From Gammaproteobacteria bacterium (GTDB lineage Bacteria > Pseudomonadota > Gammaproteobacteria > Competibacterales > Competibacteraceae), in NCBI GenBank assembly GCA_003562535.1, contig PWUP01000098.1:1-8219 (forward strand): 8,219 bases of DNA, read 5' to 3'. Every line of letters starts with the position of its first letter. Position 1 is the stretch's first letter. Both the position numbers and the translations under genes were made by a program. The notes under the pieces are model-generated. The model saw only the letters and a list, made by a program, of their open reading frames with translations, searched no databases and was not told the DNA's origin. Below are positions 5,297-8,219 of the stretch, piece after piece.

Positions 5297-6373
5297 TTAG
5301 GGGGGAAGAACGTCCGTGATATGCGGCAGCAAGGTTCGCAATGCCACGAGATCAGCCTCTGGAATCACGATATCCGGGATTAACCCGCCGACAGGACAAG
5401 GGGTGGCATTAGGTAATAGCACTTGACCGTTGGTTAGGCGCAATACCGCACCATTGGACAGCCGGATATCGGTCTGGGTGCTGCATTTACCAAAGGTGGG
5501 TTGACCCACTACCACAGCCCGTTCATGATGCTGCAACACTCCGGCAAAAATTTCCGCAGCACTCGCCGTATCAGCTCCCACAACGATGACCAACTTCATG
5601 GACAATGGTGGGTCGCTGTAGACTTTAAACGAATCCACTGGCGCATTATAGCGGTGTAATTCTCCTAAAGGTGCGCCTTGGGGTAAAAATAATGCCGCAC
5701 TGTCAAAGGCTTCATGTAAATCACCGCCTGTGGCGTCGCGCAAATCAATCACCAGAGTCTGTGCCGTTGTCACCTCGTTGCTACTGGCACGTAAAGCTGA
5801 GCGGGTGAGTCCAGTCACAAAATAATGTACGCGCAGGATGCGATAATGCTCCCATTGATAGACTTCAACATCGCGCAGCCGATACGCTTGACGCACCACC
5901 TCAACGGTCCACTGATCCTGTTGATCCAAAGTGGCAAGCTGCAACGCGACGCGAGTCCCTTCCGCACCGCGCAAACGTCGAGCAATATCTTCCCGATCCA
6001 TGTCCGGTGTCACCGTCAAGCCATCAATGGCTTGCAACATCACTCGTTCGGGAGTCCCCGCAGCCCTTAGAGCGCCGCCTTGGTAGGGGACTAATTCCAC
6101 ATAGTCGGGACGTATGACCAATGCGGCACCAATACCCGTTTGCCCGCGGTCAACCGCTGCATAATCAGTCGCCGCAAAATACTGAGCGTAGGGGTCGATG
6201 GTGTGCAATGCGGCCTCTAAATCCGTTGTGGTCAGTGCGGCTAGTGCCGCATGATCGGATTGGCCGGGTTGATGCAGGCGCAATAACTCCTGAATTTCCT
6301 CCAGCGGTGGTGTTGCCATCGCCGCCCCCCCGAGGAATAGACTAAAAACGGCTATCGAGTAATAGATTTTCAA
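5297..6373 (-). CDS. secreted S41-family (C-terminal processing) serine protease
   Basis: This 358-residue protein resembles the S41 proteases (CtpA/Tsp/Prc type), which cleave periplasmic proteins. A signal peptide (1-20, ending AMA) is followed by a short helical region containing DPYAQYF (60-66), like the DPYS.Y motif of the family. A PDZ-type segment (about 78-150: TGIGAALVI, LQAIDGL) comes next, then the protease core with VIDLRDATGGDL (208-219). The catalytic Ser271 is in TASAAEIFAG and Lys296 in PTFGKCS, followed by GGLIPDIVIP. Two things are unusual. Cys297 replaces the usual Gly after GK, and Cys326 could pair with it, which is speculative. The start appears to be TTG 6373, because the only nearby ATG (6383) is out of frame and an in-frame TGA lies 9 bases upstream of the TTG. 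No good Shine-Dalgarno is visible, so expression may depend on coupling to the OmpA-type gene 31 bases upstream. Confidence 0.85.
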   Translation of the reverse strand: MKIYYSIAVFSLFLGGAAMATPPLEEIQELLRLHQPGQSDHAALAALTTTDLEAALHTIDPYAQYFAATDYAAVDRGQTGIGAALVIRPDYVELVPYQGGALRAAGTPERVMLQAIDGLTVTPDMDREDIARRLRGAEGTRVALQLATLDQQDQWTVEVVRQAYRLRDVEVYQWEHYRILRVHYFVTGLTRSALRASSNEVTTAQTLVIDLRDATGGDLHEAFDSAALFLPQGAPLGELHRYNAPVDSFKVYSDPPLSMKLVIVVGADTASAAEIFAGVLQHHERAVVVGQPTFGKCSTQTDIRLSNGAVLRLTNGQVLLPNATPCPVGGLIPDIVIPEADLVALRTLLPHITDVLPP

Positions 6374-6404
6374 AATAATTCATAGGGACGTTGAGGATAA
6401 GAGA

Positions 6405-7319
6405 CTAATCACGGCGCAATTCTACCCGGCGGTGCAATTGATGCTGTTGTTCTTGGGTATAACGTCCGGGATCGTCAACCACAAAAGGCTCATGGGGGCC
6501 GCGACCCTGCGTGTTAATCTGACCGCTAAAGCCATGAGTGCGCAAATACTCAGCGACCGCTTGGGCGCGGCGTAGCGACAGACGTTCATTGTAGGCGACC
6601 GAACCCACTGGATCAGTATGTCCGATCAAGGTAATGGCGTTTACCCCTTGTCGGTTGAGGTAATCCAGCAGATCCTCAGCCGCTTCGCGTCCTTTAAGCG
6701 TAAACGCCACGGAACCAAATTCAAACTGCACCGGTAGAGCCACCTCACGCACCCCAAAACTCCGAATCGCCGTGCTGGCTAACCCAGTAGGCTCACCACT
6801 GCGTGAGCGAGTCGTGGGCACGTAGTCTGTGGCCAACATACGACTGGCTTGGGCTTTACGAAATAAACGCTCTGTCATGCCTACCGGCTCATTGGGTGTC
6901 AAAGCCGGGTTGCCGATGGCGTCTAGGGCCTGTTGGTAGTGACGGGTTGCCTGCGCATGGTCATTGCGCTCACTGGCTAAATCCCCCAAGGCGGCATGGG
7001 CTTGCCACAGTGGAGCGTAGTCAAGCACTTGCAATAAAACCGCTTCTTGCTGGGCAATATCGGCTCCAGCCTGATGCAAAGCAAGGGCTTGATTCCACAA
7101 TAGCGCGGCGGACCAGCGTTGCAGTTGAAACCGCTGCTCGGGACAAACCAAGGCTTGATCAGAATGCACCAATGCGCTCAAAGAGGCGTAATCCTGCTGT
7201 GCATACATCGGGTAAGCTCGATCAGTCAAGGCATGACAGTCACTCGCCTGAGCCGCGCCTGCCCAGAAGACCATGCCTATCATTACAGCGCATAGATTTT
7301 TGAATTCTAGAGTTAACAT
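6405..7319 (-). CDS. exported OmpA-family peptidoglycan-binding protein with TPR-like region
   Basis: This protein of 304 residues has a signal peptide (1-26, ending AAQAS). A helical region (about 35-135) follows with TPR-like stretches, for example ALGDLASERNDHAQATRHYQ. An OmpA C-terminal domain (about 195-303) contains IGHTDPVGSVAYNERLSLRR. Asp236 and Arg251 stand 15 residues apart, matching the pair that binds diaminopimelate in OmpA-like domains. There is no beta-barrel, so the protein is probably a soluble or loosely anchored periplasmic factor attached to the cell wall, possibly holding partner proteases through its TPR-like part (inference). ATG 7319 is preferred to an in-frame TTG at 7331, which sits directly against its only AGG. 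The leader is A-rich (AAAAAAATAAAT about 15-30 bases upstream). The gap to the PEGA/DUF1566 gene upstream is 39 bases. Confidence 0.85.
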   Translation of the reverse strand: MLTLEFKNLCAVMIGMVFWAGAAQASDCHALTDRAYPMYAQQDYASLSALVHSDQALVCPEQRFQLQRWSAALLWNQALALHQAGADIAQQEAVLLQVLDYAPLWQAHAALGDLASERNDHAQATRHYQQALDAIGNPALTPNEPVGMTERLFRKAQASRMLATDYVPTTRSRSGEPTGLASTAIRSFGVREVALPVQFEFGSVAFTLKGREAAEDLLDYLNRQGVNAITLIGHTDPVGSVAYNERLSLRRAQAVAEYLRTHGFSGQINTQGRGPHEPFVVDDPGRYTQEQQHQLHRRVELRRD

Positions 7320-7358
7320 GGCATTAAACAACCTGATTTATTTTTTTATGGAATGTCA

Positions 7359-8219
7359 CTAAGGTCTACGAACCACCCGGACAGCTCCCGTGCTGGTTTT
7401 ACTGATCCGGTTGACACGCCCTAAGCCAAAGCTGGCACGCCAAGCCAAATTGCTGTTCGCGGCATCCGTCGAGGCACTCCAGAATGTCACCAGCGGTGTG
7501 TTGGGAAAAGCAGCGCTGACAATGGTCGGCCGTTGGTACTGGCCAGAACAGTGAGCACCCAAATGACTCAGCCACTGGGGGTGACCATCAGAACAGTACA
7601 CTAGCGTGCGTAGTTCATACTGTGTGGGTAACCGCCAACCGCTCGGGACCGCCGCATGAGCCTGATCCCAACGATACTGTTGTGCCGTACCGCTGCATGT
7701 TTGTCCAGTCCAGGTTTGGCCTAGGCTACAACGCATCCATTGCAAGCCGGTGGAGGTATCTTCAATGATGGCTCCTCGATCGCCGCGCACTCGGTAGCGT
7801 CCAGCAATCATCGTCGGTGTTTGTGGTCGGGCAGGAGCAACGCTTGCGGTAGGAGCCTCTGGGGTCAGTTCCACGGTGATCGCCTGTGCCCCCGAGTCTA
7901 AGTGGTGCCAACGGCGGTACGTCTGATAACCTGGTGCGCTGATTTCCACATCATAGTCACCAACATTGAGACGCATACCCTGGCGATACACGGGTATGAT
8001 GTTCATCAGTCGCACACGCGCCTCCGCTGGTGTGGTGTGGACCGTCAAGCGTACATAAGGGCCGGGTTCAGGCTCAGGCGGTTTAGGCTCATCAATGACC
8101 GGTGATTTAGAGGGTTCTGGCACCGGCGGAGTCTGCAACAGCGTCAAGCGTTCCTGAGCTTGGTGGCTAAATTGTCCTTGTGGATAACGGTGTAAGTACG
8201 CTTGTAAATCGAGCGGATC
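7359..8219 (-). CDS. PEGA and DUF1566 domain protein, N-terminus beyond the right edge
   Basis: The frame is open to the edge of the window, giving 286 residues of the C-terminal part; a TTG at 8147 is internal, not a start. The first 25 residues (DPLDLQAYLHRYPQGQFSHQ then AQERL) match the AYL..(F/Y)P.G.F...A..RL motif that commonly follows caspase domains in multidomain bacterial proteins. A Pro/Glu-rich linker (KPPEPEPGP) comes next, then a PEGA domain (about 55-120: VHTTPAEARVRLM, GDYDVEISAPGYQTYRR). A DUF1566 (Lcl C-terminal) domain reaches the stop, with TGLQWMRCSLGQ, GWRLPTQYELRTLVYC, FWSAST and TGAVRVVRR. PEGA and DUF1566 proteins are usually exported or surface-exposed. The missing N-terminus may hold a third caspase or a kinase domain, both known partners of PEGA. 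It is the first visible gene of the operon. Confidence 0.8.
   Translation of the reverse strand, partial: DPLDLQAYLHRYPQGQFSHQAQERLTLLQTPPVPEPSKSPVIDEPKPPEPEPGPYVRLTVHTTPAEARVRLMNIIPVYRQGMRLNVGDYDVEISAPGYQTYRRWHHLDSGAQAITVELTPEAPTASVAPARPQTPTMIAGRYRVRGDRGAIIEDTSTGLQWMRCSLGQTWTGQTCSGTAQQYRWDQAHAAVPSGWRLPTQYELRTLVYCSDGHPQWLSHLGAHCSGQYQRPTIVSAAFPNTPLVTFWSASTDAANSNLAWRASFGLGRVNRISKTSTGAVRVVRRP

Noticed and set aside
6803..7303. Plus-strand open frame of 166 codons
   Set aside because: It lies wholly antisense to the OmpA-family gene, which has clear motifs and a signal peptide.
7320..7358. A-rich gap as an internal promoter for the OmpA-type gene
   Set aside because: There are -10-like AT-rich words but no -35-like hexamer at a proper distance, and the 39-base gap fits operon read-through.
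1..8219. CRISPR array, tRNA or rRNA genes
   Set aside because: No evenly spaced direct repeats, no cloverleaf-like sequence and no conserved rRNA segments were seen on either strand.

Overview
The window (about 8.2 kb, moderately GC-rich by eye) looks like bacterial chromosome. The best guess is a gammaproteobacterium, possibly of the sulfur-oxidiser or Competibacter-like kind, where secreted caspase-like proteins, PEGA/DUF1566 proteins and short palindromic repeats of this sort are common. That assignment is inference from gene content; there is no rRNA or housekeeping marker here.

Left part (1-1805). The first 48 bases carry, on the minus strand, a probable gene start with a good ribosome binding site and a hydrophobic leader; the gene runs off the left edge. 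From 122 to 1805 lies a complete 1684-bp insertion sequence of the ISKra4 family, bounded by perfect 22-bp terminal inverted repeats that begin GGG. Its transposase is spread over two overlapping plus-strand frames, joined by an apparent +1 shift near 1038-1070. The catalytic residues are divided between the two frames. No target-site duplication is visible, and the left end abuts a small imperfect palindrome.

Middle (1806-2171). This stretch holds no intact gene. It has a possible 27-residue remnant of an IS630-like transposase C-terminus directly against the right end of the insertion sequence, then a cluster of inverted repeats, including a 26-bp perfect palindrome at 2026-2051 and a stem-loop at 2075-2102 of a kind often dispersed in genomes.

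Right part (2172-8219). Five genes lie head to tail on the minus strand with gaps of 13 to 39 bases, so they probably form one operon, read from the right edge leftward. In order of transcription: (1) a 5'-truncated gene whose visible part has a caspase-associated spacer motif, a PEGA domain and a C-terminal DUF1566 domain; (2) a secreted protein with a TPR-like helical region and an OmpA-type peptidoglycan-binding domain; (3) a secreted S41 (C-terminal-processing) serine protease with a PDZ region and the Ser-Lys dyad; (4) and (5) two secreted paralogous caspase-fold (peptidase C14, metacaspase-like) proteins, each with the His-Cys dyad, a canonical EF-hand calcium loop and a C-terminal DUF4384-like domain.

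Taken together, the operon encodes an extracytoplasmic proteolytic module: two putatively calcium-responsive caspase-like proteases, a second protease of another class, a peptidoglycan anchor and a PEGA/DUF1566 surface-type protein. All four genes with a visible start have export signals. Which substrate the module processes cannot be told from the sequence. This operon is the most interesting feature of the window.
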